From positions 1 through 58,323 of the forward strand of contig CALIVT010000028.1 in the NCBI GenBank assembly GCA_938048185.1: DNA of 58,323 nucleotides, in the 5' to 3' direction. The DNA is from an uncultured Arenicella sp. GTDB lineage: Bacteria > Pseudomonadota > Gammaproteobacteria > Arenicellales > Arenicellaceae. This document shows positions 28,029 through 36,853 of this stretch, piece after piece; positions within the stretch are counted from its first letter, which is position 1; each line of letters starts with the position of its first letter. The notes beneath the pieces were generated by a model. The model was not told the DNA's origin. It worked only from the letters and a program-made list of their open reading frames with translations, and did no database searches. Made by a program: the position numbers and the translations under genes.

Positions 28029-28859
28029 ATGAATACAGCACAACAATCGATGACAGAAATAGTGAAAGAAACCTATCAGACCTCCGGCCACCCTTTATTA
28101 GATGACCCGAAAATGCGCGTGCGCGGTGCCAACGTATTCTATGCACAGAAGCAGGCGATTTTTGACGTCAACTTAGATATCGGCAAGAACCAAGTTATTT
28201 CTATGATTGGCCCGTCGGGCTGCGGTAAGTCGACGTTTTTGCGTTGCCTAAACCGCATGAATGACACGATTGATATTTGCCGCGTAGAGGGCCAGTTGTT
28301 GTTAGAGTCGCAAGACATCTATGATAAAAAGATTGACGTAGTAGAGCTTCGCGCGCGCGTTGGCATGGTGTTTCAAAAACCTAACCCGTTTCCTAAATCA
28401 ATTTATGAGAACGTGGCCTACGGCGCGCGCATTCATGGACTAACCGACAATAAGGTGCAGCTCGACGAACTGGTTGAGAAGAGCCTTATTCGTTGTGGCT
28501 TGTGGAACGAAGTTAAAGACCGTTTGGAAGAACCAGCAACCGGCTTGTCTGGTGGCCAGCAACAACGTTTGTGCATTGCGCGCGCAATTGCCGTCAATCC
28601 TGAAGTGATATTGATGGATGAGCCGTGTTCGGCACTCGACCCCATTGCCACGGCGACAGTAGAAGAGTTAATTCACGAGTTAAGTGAAAACTTTACTATA
28701 TGCATTGTCACGCACTCAATGCAGCAGGCGGCGCGGGTATCACAACGCACTGCTTATTTTCATTTAGGCAAGTTAATCGAAGTAAACGACACGTCGCAGG
28801 TTTTCACTAATCCAGAGCACCAGCTGACCGAAGAGTACATCACTGGCCGAATTGGTTAA
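28029..28859 (+). CDS. pstB: Phosphate ABC transporter ATP-binding protein PstB
   Basis: ATPase that powers the PstCA channel. The 276 residues contain the Walker [10 protein letters not shown] (61-69), Q-loop [19 protein letters not shown], signature LSGGQQQR, Walker [13 protein letters not shown] and switch histidine in IVTHS. A 20-residue N-terminal extension is usual for the family. It is 81 bases after pstA and 24 bases before phoU. Confidence 0.97.
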   Translation: MNTAQQSMTEIVKETYQTSGHPLLDDPKMRVRGANVFYAQKQAIFDVNLDIGKNQVISMIGPSGCGKSTFLRCLNRMNDTIDICRVEGQLLLESQDIYDKKIDVVELRARVGMVFQKPNPFPKSIYENVAYGARIHGLTDNKVQLDELVEKSLIRCGLWNEVKDRLEEPATGLSGGQQQRLCIARAIAVNPEVILMDEPCSALDPIATATVEELIHELSENFTICIVTHSMQQAARVSQRTAYFHLGKLIEVNDTSQVFTNPEHQLTEEYITGRIG

Positions 28860-28883
28860 GTTGACATTAAGGACGTAAAAATT

Positions 28884-29597
28884 ATGAATGATGATATCAA
28901 AGTAGGCAGACATATTTCTCGGCAGTTCGACCAAGAACTGGATGAGGTTCGATCACGCGTATTAAAAATGGGCGGCTTAGTCGAAGCGCAGTTAGATAAA
29001 GCCCTCGAAGCCTTACGCGAAGGTGAGACTGACGTGATTGTTGATGTTGAGAAACTTGATCATAAAATTAACGAAATGGAGATGCAGATTGACGAAGAGT
29101 GCACTCAAATACTCGCCAAGCGTCAACCAACTGCCGGAGACTTGCGTCTTATTATTGCGACCACCAAGTCGGTGCGAGACTTAGAGCGTATCGGCGATGA
29201 GGCAGAGCGAGTTGCGACCATGATTCGCCATGCGCTAGAGAACGAGGCATCATTGAAAGCGTTTAAAGGCTTATTGTCGTTGGGCGAGCATGTCAAAGAG
29301 TTGTTGCATGATACGCTTAATACCTATGCCCGCATGAAGACCCGTTCTGCGGTTAAGAATATTCGCAAAGACCAAGATATTGACGAAGAGTACGCTCGTG
29401 TTGTTATGCGTTTGGTCGAATACATGAAAAAGGACCCGGATAATATTTCTGATGCGCTGGATGTTATGTGGGCTGCTCGCTCGTTAGAACGAATTGGCGA
29501 CCATTGTATTAACATCTGTGAGAACGTAATTTACTTAGTTGAGGGGCAAGATGTTCGACACAGTGATATCGACACGATTAAAGAACAACTCGCTTAG
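28884..29597 (+). CDS. phoU: Phosphate signalling regulator PhoU
   Basis: Links the Pst transporter to PhoR and keeps the Pho regulon off when phosphate is plentiful. The 237-residue protein is two PhoU three-helix repeats (about 15-105 and 120-215). The conserved RDLERIGDEAERVATM (about 97-112) and SLERIGDHCINICENVIYL (about 197-215) contain the E(R)IGD metal-binding motifs. The gene closes the pst operon with a terminator 25 bases downstream. Confidence 0.96.
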   Translation: MNDDIKVGRHISRQFDQELDEVRSRVLKMGGLVEAQLDKALEALREGETDVIVDVEKLDHKINEMEMQIDEECTQILAKRQPTAGDLRLIIATTKSVRDLERIGDEAERVATMIRHALENEASLKAFKGLLSLGEHVKELLHDTLNTYARMKTRSAVKNIRKDQDIDEEYARVVMRLVEYMKKDPDNISDALDVMWAARSLERIGDHCINICENVIYLVEGQDVRHSDIDTIKEQLA

Positions 29598-29621
29598 ATC
29601 ACAAAGCATCAAATTTTTGAA

Positions 29622-29650
29622 TGGCCGGGCAAGTTGCTCGGCCATTTTTC
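29622..29650 (+). terminator. Terminator after phoU
   Basis: A GC-rich stem, ATGGCCGGGC (29622-29631) with GCTCGGCCAT (about 29637-29646, one G-T wobble), is followed by five T with C and TT after. It ends the pstCAB-phoU transcript. Confidence 0.88.
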
Positions 29651-29687
29651 GTTATACTTGATAAAATAATTTTGCCGAGAGTGGCGC

Positions 29688-31403
29688 GTGGCTATGACTT
29701 CGACAGACGTACTAAAAAAAGAATCCAATATTAGCCCTAGGAATTTATCCATCCGAGAGCTTCAAGGTGATGGCATGTTGTCGGCTTATAGCGGTCAACT
29801 AGTAACCACCAGTGGCGTGGTCACTGGGGTGTTGCGTCGTGGCTTCTTTATACAAATGCCGAATGTTGAATGGGACGGTGTTGGCTCTAACGCAATCTAT
29901 GTCTATAGCCCTGACTGGCAAGCAACTAAAGGTGCTGAGGTCGTCGTGGTCGGTGACTGTGTCGACTATCGTAAGGATGATAACGCCAAGCCTGTAACCC
30001 AACTGCATTTCGACTCGGCCAAGGTTAAGCAAACTGATGGGCCTGAAATAGCACCCATTTTTTTGACACGCGAGTTGCTAAACAAGAATTACGGTGATCT
30101 CGCGATCTTATTAAATAGCTTAGAAGGCATGCTGCTCGCGATCGAACCCGACCAGACCTTTGTCGCCCCGAGTAACCGCTATGGTGATTATGTGCTTGCT
30201 TTAGATGCGGATGAGATGGATGACAGTGGTTTACGTACTCACTATGGTGGTTTTATTCCGCAGGCAGATGATGAATTACGTTGGTTACCGGGCTTTAGAG
30301 TGACTAATTACAATCATGCTCCACGTCTGAACATTGGTTCAAAGTTAAAGAGTCGTATCGTCGGACCGCTTAACTATCGAGTCGGTTCCTATCAAATTTC
30401 GGTTGGCGAGCCATTTGCAGTAGAGGAAAATTTTATCTCACTGGAGAAGTCATCCTTGAGCCCAAGCGCTGATTCAATAACAATTATGACATTGAACTGT
30501 TTCAATCTAGACCCTCACATTGAATCCGAGTTAAAGGTAAGCAATCCGCGTCAAGATATCGACGACGACTGGGGTGATGGACGTTTTCATACTCTAGCGC
30601 AAGCGGTAGTGCTGTATGCCAATACGCCCGATATTGTTGCCTTGCAAGAGATTCAGGACAGCGATGGCGCTGAGTTGACCGATGTCGTTGATGCCTCGGC
30701 TACTTACGATTTACTCATTCAGACCATCAAAGAACTCAGCGGTGTCGAATACTCGTGGGTTGATGTGCCGCCAGAACTCAACGCCGATGGTGGACAGCCC
30801 GGCGGCAATATTCGTAACGCGTATTTGTACAACCCACAGCGGGTAAGTCTCGTTGCCGAGTCAGTTCGCTCATTAGGTCGTGGCGTTGAGTGTTTTGATG
30901 ACTCACGTAAGCCCTTAGTGTGTGAATTTCTAGAACGTAGCTCAAACAAACGGTTGGCGGTGATCAATGTTCACCTTGCATCAAAACGGCATCAAGAAAG
31001 TATTTTTGCGATGTCCAACCCAGGTGTAGACGCGAAGCTCCCGGTGCGTGTAGCTCAGGCGGAAGTCGTTAAAAAAGAAGCCGAAACTCTCTATGAGAAG
31101 GGTGTTGATTACTACATAACGGGTGATTTTAACGACACTGAGCATAGCGAAACGTTAAAAATGTTAACATCGGGCAGTGGTGCTAACTTAGTATTATCGC
31201 TAGACCCTAACCAGCGCTACGACTATAACCATCGCGGCAAATTGCAGGTGTTAATGCACGGCATTGTCCCTGAGTCTCTATTAGCTCAAGGCCGAGCAGA
31301 GTACGAGATAATCCACGGGAACGAGTTGTTGGGCATGACCCCGAGTGAGGACAGCGACAAGCCGAGTGATCACGCTTACGTTATCGCTAAAATAAGGTTT
31401 TAG
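29688..31403 (+). CDS. Endonuclease/exonuclease/phosphatase-fold nuclease-like protein
   Basis: A 571-residue protein with an N-terminal OB-fold-like region (about 30-260, RGFFIQMP near residue 53) and a C-terminal endonuclease/exonuclease/phosphatase domain (about 265-570). This is the architecture of extracellular nucleases such as ExeM/NucH. Catalytic positions are present: MTLNCFN, DIVALQEIQD, NVHLASKRH, YITGDFND and KPSDHAY. GTG 29688 is favoured because GAGAG lies about 8 bases upstream; ATG 29694 is possible. Unlike its extracellular relatives it has no signal peptide, so either it is cytoplasmic or export is non-classical. It lies between phoU and phoR and overlaps phoR convergently by 17 bases. 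No Pho box was seen upstream. Confidence 0.82.
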   Translation: MAMTSTDVLKKESNISPRNLSIRELQGDGMLSAYSGQLVTTSGVVTGVLRRGFFIQMPNVEWDGVGSNAIYVYSPDWQATKGAEVVVVGDCVDYRKDDNAKPVTQLHFDSAKVKQTDGPEIAPIFLTRELLNKNYGDLAILLNSLEGMLLAIEPDQTFVAPSNRYGDYVLALDADEMDDSGLRTHYGGFIPQADDELRWLPGFRVTNYNHAPRLNIGSKLKSRIVGPLNYRVGSYQISVGEPFAVEENFISLEKSSLSPSADSITIMTLNCFNLDPHIESELKVSNPRQDIDDDWGDGRFHTLAQAVVLYANTPDIVALQEIQDSDGAELTDVVDASATYDLLIQTIKELSGVEYSWVDVPPELNADGGQPGGNIRNAYLYNPQRVSLVAESVRSLGRGVECFDDSRKPLVCEFLERSSNKRLAVINVHLASKRHQESIFAMSNPGVDAKLPVRVAQAEVVKKEAETLYEKGVDYYITGDFNDTEHSETLKMLTSGSGANLVLSLDPNQRYDYNHRGKLQVLMHGIVPESLLAQGRAEYEIIHGNELLGMTPSEDSDKPSDHAYVIAKIRF

Positions 31404-32757
31404 GTACAACGCCAGACTGATTCTGCGCGCCGCCTGACGCGTGCGCGTTGGTTAATGCTTGGGTGTCCTTTAGCGAAAGCTGTTGCGGAAATTTACAGCG
31501 AAACTCACTGCCTGCACCAAGTTCGCTTAAAATTTCGAGTTCGGCACCGTGACGCTGTAATACGTGTTTCACAATAGCCAGCCCTAGACCGGTGCCGCCG
31601 CCATCGCGCGAGCGGTCGGTGTCTACCCGATAGAAGCGTTGGGTTAGGCGTTCAATATGGTTGGCTGCAATCCCTAGGCCATCATCTTTAACTGAAAAAA
31701 TAGCACCGCCGTCGTTCGCGTGCCAATGCACACGGATGTAGCCGTTGTCCGGCGTATAGTTAATCGCATTGGTAATCAAGTTTGAAAAGGCGCTGTGCAG
31801 CTCCGTTTGCGCGCCGCTGATCACCAAGTTGTAGTCGATATCCAACTCCAATTTGTGGCGTTTTTGCTTTATGAGTGGCTGTACCGATTCGACGATGGTG
31901 TTAACTATGTGCGTAACGTCTACGCGTTCACTCGGTTTGAGAGTAGCGTTGTCTTCTAGCTTCGCCAAATACAATAGGTCGTTGACGATAAACTGCATAC
32001 GTTCTCCCTGTAGACGCATTTGTTCTAGCGGTTTTCTAAACCGTTGTGGCACATCTTCGGTGCCTTGTAGTATCTCTACATAGCCTTTTAGAACAGTTAA
32101 AGGGGTTTTTAATTCGTGCGATACGTTTGCGACGAAGTCGCGTTGCATTTGATTAATCTGTATCAGCCGGCTTACATCTCTCGCGACGATCATGCGCAGC
32201 TTTTCTGTATAGCGCACGCACTTTATGTTCAGTATCTGCTCGTTATTGGACAGAGAATTCACCACTACGCCCTGAGCGACCGGTGCGTCTAGTTTGCCAG
32301 CGGCTTCGATGTGCGCTTCCACTTCCGGGTGGCGAATTAGGTCGGAGAACTTTACCGCCGAATCTCCTGGCCAGCGAATGCCTAGTACTGTTTTTGCGTT
32401 AGCGTTAGCCCATTCTATTTTGCCACGCTCGTCAATTAATACGATCGCGTCGGGTAAGGCGCCAACGGCTTTACGAAATTGGCTTAGAAAAGAGGTAAGT
32501 TGGCGTTTTCGTTTCGCACTTTTATTACTTTTTCGATTCAATGAGCGATAAAGTAAATAGAGTTGCCCGCTCACTTCCGGCATCGGGTTGTCGCGCGGCT
32601 TCTCAACCCATCGATACAGCGTGTCAAGTCGAAAGATTTGCCAAACAATAATACCCAACGCAACCAGCAGCATGACCAAAAAGGTATGGCCTAGCGAGTA
32701 GCCGAGTATCGCGGCGACGCTGAGTAGTGCGATAAATTTCCAGATATCGTATTGCAT
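31387..32757 (-). CDS. phoR: Phosphate regulon sensor histidine kinase PhoR
   Basis: Membrane kinase that phosphorylates PhoB under phosphate limitation. The 456-residue protein has a short two-span N-terminus (about 5-42), a cytoplasmic PAS domain (about 95-195), a HisKA domain with His214 in FVANVSHELKTPL, and a HATPase_c domain (N-box NLITNAINYTP, G-boxes DDGLGIA and GGGTGLGLAIVKH). No large periplasmic sensor is present, as expected for PhoR, which senses through PstB/PhoU. Its last codons overlap the 3' end of the nuclease-like gene in a convergent 17-base overlap. It is transcribed with phoB after a 120-base gap. Confidence 0.95.
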   Translation of the reverse strand: MQYDIWKFIALLSVAAILGYSLGHTFLVMLLVALGIIVWQIFRLDTLYRWVEKPRDNPMPEVSGQLYLLYRSLNRKSNKSAKRKRQLTSFLSQFRKAVGALPDAIVLIDERGKIEWANANAKTVLGIRWPGDSAVKFSDLIRHPEVEAHIEAAGKLDAPVAQGVVVNSLSNNEQILNIKCVRYTEKLRMIVARDVSRLIQINQMQRDFVANVSHELKTPLTVLKGYVEILQGTEDVPQRFRKPLEQMRLQGERMQFIVNDLLYLAKLEDNATLKPSERVDVTHIVNTIVESVQPLIKQKRHKLELDIDYNLVISGAQTELHSAFSNLITNAINYTPDNGYIRVHWHANDGGAIFSVKDDGLGIAANHIERLTQRFYRVDTDRSRDGGGTGLGLAIVKHVLQRHGAELEILSELGAGSEFRCKFPQQLSLKDTQALTNAHASGGAQNQSGVVPKTLF

Positions 32758-32877
32758 GACCGTATTTTAACCGAGGCCTCGCAAATTAGGTAGCGTTGCT
32801 ACTCTCTGTCGCGCGCTTTTGTGTTGAGTGTGTTTCGCCGCGTTCACTAAAGTCAAGTTTTCGGTCGTTAATAACTG

Positions 32878-33567
32878 CTATGCGGCGATTGAAAAGCGGT
32901 AGCCAACACCTCGCACGGTGTTGATATACCCGTCGCAACCATGCGGCTCGAGTACTTTACGCAAACGCCTGATATGTACGTCTACGGTTCTATCTTCTAC
33001 GTACACCTGATTACCCCATACATTATCGAGCAATTGGTCACGCGCAAAAACACGATCAGGGTGGGTCAACAAGAAATGTAATAGTTTAAATTCTGTTGGG
33101 CTGAAATCGACGTTTACGCCGTCGATTAAAATTCGGTGCTGGCCCGAATCGATTTTAATTTTGCCTGCGGCGACCACATCGCCGCTGACATTTTTGTCTG
33201 ACAGGCGGCGCAACACGGCGTTTACCCGCGATATCAATTCTTTGGTAGAGAAAGGTTTTTTTACATAGTCGTCGGCGCCGATATCCAGCCCACGAATCAG
33301 GTCGCTCTCATCGTCTTTAGCTGTGAGCATGATAATGCCAACTTGGTTGTTTCCTTCTCGACGAATGCGTCCCGCGAAGTCGATGCCAGAGATGCCGGGC
33401 ATCATCCAGTCGAGTAGCATCAGGTCTACGTTTTGTTTTTCGAGAATTTTAGCGGCCTGATGAGCGTTGTGTGCATCAGAAACAGTGAATCCTTCGAGCT
33501 CCAAAGCCATACGAACCATATCGCGGATCGCAGCTTCATCGTCGACGATTAATAAGTGTGCGCTCAC
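32878..33567 (-). CDS. phoB: Phosphate regulon response regulator PhoB
   Basis: OmpR-family transcription factor that binds Pho boxes. The 229-residue protein has a receiver domain with the acid pair Asp9-Asp10, phosphoacceptor Asp53 (LLDWMMPG) and Lys in VKKPF. The winged-helix effector contains FSPTEFKLLHFLLTHPDRVFARDQLLDNVWG and the recognition-helix region VEDRTVDVHIRRLRK. The start is ATG 33567. A Pho box with correctly spaced -10 upstream indicates autoregulation. Confidence 0.96.
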   Translation of the reverse strand: MSAHLLIVDDEAAIRDMVRMALELEGFTVSDAHNAHQAAKILEKQNVDLMLLDWMMPGISGIDFAGRIRREGNNQVGIIMLTAKDDESDLIRGLDIGADDYVKKPFSTKELISRVNAVLRRLSDKNVSGDVVAAGKIKIDSGQHRILIDGVNVDFSPTEFKLLHFLLTHPDRVFARDQLLDNVWGNQVYVEDRTVDVHIRRLRKVLEPHGCDGYINTVRGVGYRFSIAA

Positions 33568-33613
33568 AATGAATTCCTTCAGTTAGTTGTTTTCGATTCA
33601 AATAGAGTGTCAT

Positions 33614-33647
33614 ATTACACCGTTGCTATATTACAACCGAGTGACAA
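33614..33647 (-). promoter_or_regulatory. Pho box and -10 element upstream of phoB
   Basis: On the minus strand, TTGTCAC-TCGG-TTGTAAT (33647-33630) is a two-half-site Pho box. It is followed after 10 bases by TGTAAT (33619-33614), a 5-of-6 match to the -10 consensus. This supports positive autoregulation of phoB-phoR. Confidence 0.75.
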
Positions 33648-33832
33648 GCCAAATTCAAACCACTGAAAAGACTAAAAAATCCAGAAAACCTATACCTTGC
33701 TGATTGATCCTGGGTCTTTGCCTGAGCTGTCTTATGTTACGTAATGTAATCACGTAGAATAGTGAAAGTGTACAGTCTTAACGTAAATTCTGACTCCAAT
33801 TCCAGTGCAATACATGAATAATAACGCAACAC

Positions 33833-34798
33833 ATGAATAAGAGTGTTTTAAACGGCGTGGCGCCGAACCACGCCGAGATGCAAAGCGACGCCCTGAGCTC
33901 CGAGAGCGATAGCGTGCTCAAAGATAAGCAACGCTATGAGAACAATAAACTCGCTAAGCGGCTCCAACGACAAGTCGGTCAGGCAATTGGCGATTTCAAT
34001 ATGATTGAGGACGGCGATAAAATCATGGTGTGCGTGTCGGGTGGTAAAGATAGTTACGCGATGCTTGATATCTTGATCGCGTTGCAGAAAAGAGCGCCAA
34101 TAGATTTTTCGCTGGTGGCGGTTAATCTTGATCAAAAGCAACCAGGGTTTCCTGAAGAGGTTTTGCCCGCGTACTTAGAAACGCTTGGCGTTGACTATCG
34201 CGTTGTTGAGGAAGATACCTACAGCATAGTGACCGACAAAATTCCGGCAGGTAAAACCGCGTGTTCTTTGTGTTCGCGTTTGCGCCGCGGTATTTTATAT
34301 CGAACGGCGACTGAGCTGGGCGCAACCAAGCTTGCCCTAGGGCATCACATGGACGATATGGTCGAGACCTTGTTTTTAAATATGTTTCACGGTGCACGCA
34401 TGAAAAGCATGCCGCCTAAGCTGGTTAGTGATGACAAAAAACACATCGTTATTCGGCCTTTGGCGTATTGTCGAGAAGCTGATCTGGAACGATTTTCAAA
34501 CATTAAGAAATTTCCGATTATTCCGTGCAACTTGTGCGGCTCACAAGAAAACTTACAACGCAAGAAAATTAAGCAAATGCTTGCTGATTGGGACAAGCAA
34601 CAAGGCGGCCGGGTGGTGAACGTGTTCAAGTCAATGTCGCGGCTAACGCCCTCACATTTGCTTGATCGCGACGCGTTTAATTTTGTTGATTTGACCACCG
34701 CCCACGCGGACGAGTTAAGCGAGTTTGATATCGCGTTCGATGAATCGCCGATGGAAGTTTTGTTGCAACGTTCAGAGCTCAACTCAGAAAGCGGTTAA
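33833..34798 (+). CDS. ttcA: tRNA 2-thiocytidine biosynthesis protein TtcA
   Basis: Thiolates cytidine 32 of certain tRNAs. It is an ATP pyrophosphatase with an Fe-S cluster. The PP-loop is SGGKDS (69-74). Cluster cysteines are Cys144 and Cys147 (CSLC), with a further CNLC pair at 232-235, one of which is the third ligand in E. coli. The 321-residue protein has a polar N-terminal extension of about 35 residues. A short duplicated ACATGAATAA lies across the start (33812 and 33831); the upstream ATG is out of frame and opens an eight-codon frame only. Confidence 0.95.
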   Translation: MNKSVLNGVAPNHAEMQSDALSSESDSVLKDKQRYENNKLAKRLQRQVGQAIGDFNMIEDGDKIMVCVSGGKDSYAMLDILIALQKRAPIDFSLVAVNLDQKQPGFPEEVLPAYLETLGVDYRVVEEDTYSIVTDKIPAGKTACSLCSRLRRGILYRTATELGATKLALGHHMDDMVETLFLNMFHGARMKSMPPKLVSDDKKHIVIRPLAYCREADLERFSNIKKFPIIPCNLCGSQENLQRKKIKQMLADWDKQQGGRVVNVFKSMSRLTPSHLLDRDAFNFVDLTTAHADELSEFDIAFDESPMEVLLQRSELNSESG

Positions 34799-34821
34799 CC
34801 GGCCCGAGCGCTTTTAGAGCA

Positions 34822-35169
34822 ATGGATACAGAGCGTTTTGCTAAGCAATTGCGTGATTTAAAAGCACGGGTGAGGAAGACTGTCGAGCTGAGCCACACGG
34901 GCGCTAGGCCGGTGGAATTAGATCAAAACCGGGTAGGGCGCTTATCCAGAATGGATGCCATGCAGGGGCAAGCCATGGCTAAGGCGAATGAACAGCGTCA
35001 GCGACAATTATTAACCGAAATTGAACGGGCTGAAGCGCGCTTACTCAGTGGCGACTACGGGCGTTGTATCGAGTGTGACGATTTTATCGTTGAGGCACGC
35101 CTATCCGCTGACCCCACGGTACAAACTTGCATCGGGTGTGCAAGCGCCAGTGAGCGCGCCCCGAGCTAG
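34822..35169 (+). CDS. Small TraR/DksA-family C4 zinc finger protein
   Basis: A 115-residue protein with an N-terminal helical region (about 1-75, coiled-coil-like) and a C-terminal zinc finger of the DksA/TraR type (Cys-Ile-Glu-Cys at about 86-89 and Cys-Ile-Gly-Cys at about 107-110). It lacks the DxxDxA tip motif of true DksA. It probably belongs to the short DksA-like proteins whose targets are less well known. It follows ttcA by 24 bases and may be co-transcribed. Confidence 0.85.
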   Translation: MDTERFAKQLRDLKARVRKTVELSHTGARPVELDQNRVGRLSRMDAMQGQAMAKANEQRQRQLLTEIERAEARLLSGDYGRCIECDDFIVEARLSADPTVQTCIGCASASERAPS

Positions 35170-35201
35170 CTAACGACGAGTTAATCGGCAAGAACCGAGC
35201 A

Positions 35202-35852
35202 TTAACTGCCCCAGAGTTGTTCAACGCGACGGTCACGCCCGCAACCAGTGCGGTAGACCCGGTAGCGAATCGGGTTCTTTTTGTAATAGTCTTGATGATA
35301 TTCTTCGGCGAGATAAAAGGGCGCTGCCGCTAACAATGGTGTGACGATTTCCGCGTCGAATGGCTTGTTCTTTTGCAGTTCAGCGAGCGATTTTTCGACA
35401 GTCTCGCGCTCGTCTGCGTCGCCGTAAAAAATAGCTGAACGGTAAGAACTGCCTTTATCGCAAAACTGACCTTTGTCGTCTGTGGGGTCGATGTGTCGCC
35501 AAAAGAACTCGACCAGTTCGCTGTAGCTTACTTTGTTAGAATCGTAATGTACTCTGACGGCCTCGTAGTGACCTGTTTCGGTGTAAGACACCGTTTTATA
35601 ATCCGCGGTTTCTTTGCTGCCACCAGTATAACCAGACTCGGCTTCTGATACGCCGTCGACCTTTTCAAAGTCTGATTCGATGCACCAGAAGCAGCCTCCG
35701 GCAAATACCGCAGTCTTCATGTTTGGCTGCGTGGCCAACGAATCTTTGCTTGGGGATTGATCGCCTTCCTGTGCGACCAGAACTTGGTTAACACCAAGGT
35801 AAACAAGTGACAATAAGCCAATAGTAACAAGGCGTTTAGTGAGTTTTGACAT
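35202..35852 (-). CDS. msrA: Peptide-methionine (S)-S-oxide reductase, exported form
   Basis: Reduces methionine-S-sulfoxide in oxidised proteins. The 216-residue protein begins with a basic/hydrophobic signal sequence (about 1-28, cleavage near VAQ/E), so it probably acts in the periplasm or is membrane anchored. The active site GGCFWCIES gives Cys54 as nucleophile with a nearby Cys57. Conserved DPTDDKGQFCDKGSSYRSAIFY and EEYHQDYYKKNP segments follow. It is divergent from a second, different msrA at 35961, with a 108-base spacer. Confidence 0.93.
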   Translation of the reverse strand: MSKLTKRLVTIGLLSLVYLGVNQVLVAQEGDQSPSKDSLATQPNMKTAVFAGGCFWCIESDFEKVDGVSEAESGYTGGSKETADYKTVSYTETGHYEAVRVHYDSNKVSYSELVEFFWRHIDPTDDKGQFCDKGSSYRSAIFYGDADERETVEKSLAELQKNKPFDAEIVTPLLAAAPFYLAEEYHQDYYKKNPIRYRVYRTGCGRDRRVEQLWGS

Positions 35853-35960
35853 GCGTCTGGTTTCCGTTAAATATGGGGAAGAAAGTTATAGTCAGATATT
35901 AAAAAGGGGCTTATCGGTGATATGCTCTAATTTATAGCATAACCCTTACGAGACAAGACC

Positions 35961-36599
35961 GTGTTAGTTGATAAGTTATCACTGCCAAACCGAGAACAAG
36001 CCTTAGCGGGCCGCGACACGCCGATTGAGTTAGACAATGTACATCACGTGAGCGGTCGCCCGATGAAGCCACCGTTTTCCAAAGACGATTCGAAGTTGGA
36101 GACAATTTTGCTCGGCTTAGGCTGCTTTTGGGGCGCAGAGCGAAAGTTTTGGAATATGCCGGGTGTCTACACCACCGCAGTGGGTTATGGCGCCGGACTG
36201 ACACCAAACCCGACGTATGAGGAGGTCTGTTCTGGTCTCACTGGGCATAACGAGTTAGTGTTGGTGGTTTACGATCCGGTGATACTGAGTATCGATGAGT
36301 TGTTAAAGAGCTTTTTTGAGTCGCATAACCCGACACAAGGCATGCGTCAGGGCAACGATACAGGGACACAGTACCGGTCCGGAATTTATTATAGTACCGT
36401 TGAGCAAAAGGCGGCTGCGGAACGAATTTTATCGACTTATCAAGCATCATTGCGCGCGGCAGGTTTAGACGCGATTACCACTGAGGTTTTATCCGCACCA
36501 AGCTTTTATTACGCAGAGCAGTATCATCAACAATATTTGGCGAAGAATCCAAATGGATATTGCGGTCTTGGCGGAACTGGGGTCAGTTGTGCGATCTGA
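35961..36599 (+). CDS. msrA: Peptide-methionine (S)-S-oxide reductase, cytoplasmic E. coli-like form
   Basis: Second MsrA, 212 residues. It has no signal peptide and closely follows the E. coli MsrA pattern: N-terminal [13 protein letters not shown], active site [13 protein letters not shown] with Cys55, [34 protein letters not shown] and the C-terminal [15 protein letters not shown] with resolving cysteines. The start is GTG 35961. It faces the exported msrA, so the pair may share a regulated promoter region for oxidative stress (inference). Confidence 0.93.
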   Translation: MLVDKLSLPNREQALAGRDTPIELDNVHHVSGRPMKPPFSKDDSKLETILLGLGCFWGAERKFWNMPGVYTTAVGYGAGLTPNPTYEEVCSGLTGHNELVLVVYDPVILSIDELLKSFFESHNPTQGMRQGNDTGTQYRSGIYYSTVEQKAAAERILSTYQASLRAAGLDAITTEVLSAPSFYYAEQYHQQYLAKNPNGYCGLGGTGVSCAI

Positions 36600-36707
36600 T
36601 TATTGCGAGTAATTGTATTGTATTGCGGGCGGTGCAGATTAAAATACATGTCAAATATTTAGCAGGCGATTGGGTAAATTGAATTGACTGCTGATACCCC
36701 ATCGTTA

Positions 36708-36776
36708 GTACTTACTTTTTGTACTTACTTTGGGGTCGAGAGCTTGAGTTTGGGGGCGAGAGTTTGGGGGCGAGAG
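36708..36776. repeat. Short tandem repeats upstream of the sensor kinase
   Basis: GTACTTACTTT is duplicated with 13-base period (36708-36733). TTTGGGG(G/T)CGAGAG occurs three times (36729-36742, 36749-36762, 36763-36776), the last two in perfect tandem. The array lies in the 254-base noncoding gap before the kinase gene at 36854 and is G-rich on the plus strand. Confidence 0.8.
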
Positions 36777-36853
36777 TTCAAGTTTTATTTTTGGTCAAGT
36801 GCTCGAGGTTGGGTGTGGGCTAGAGCGTTAGTTCAAACGGGGCAGAAGAACAA

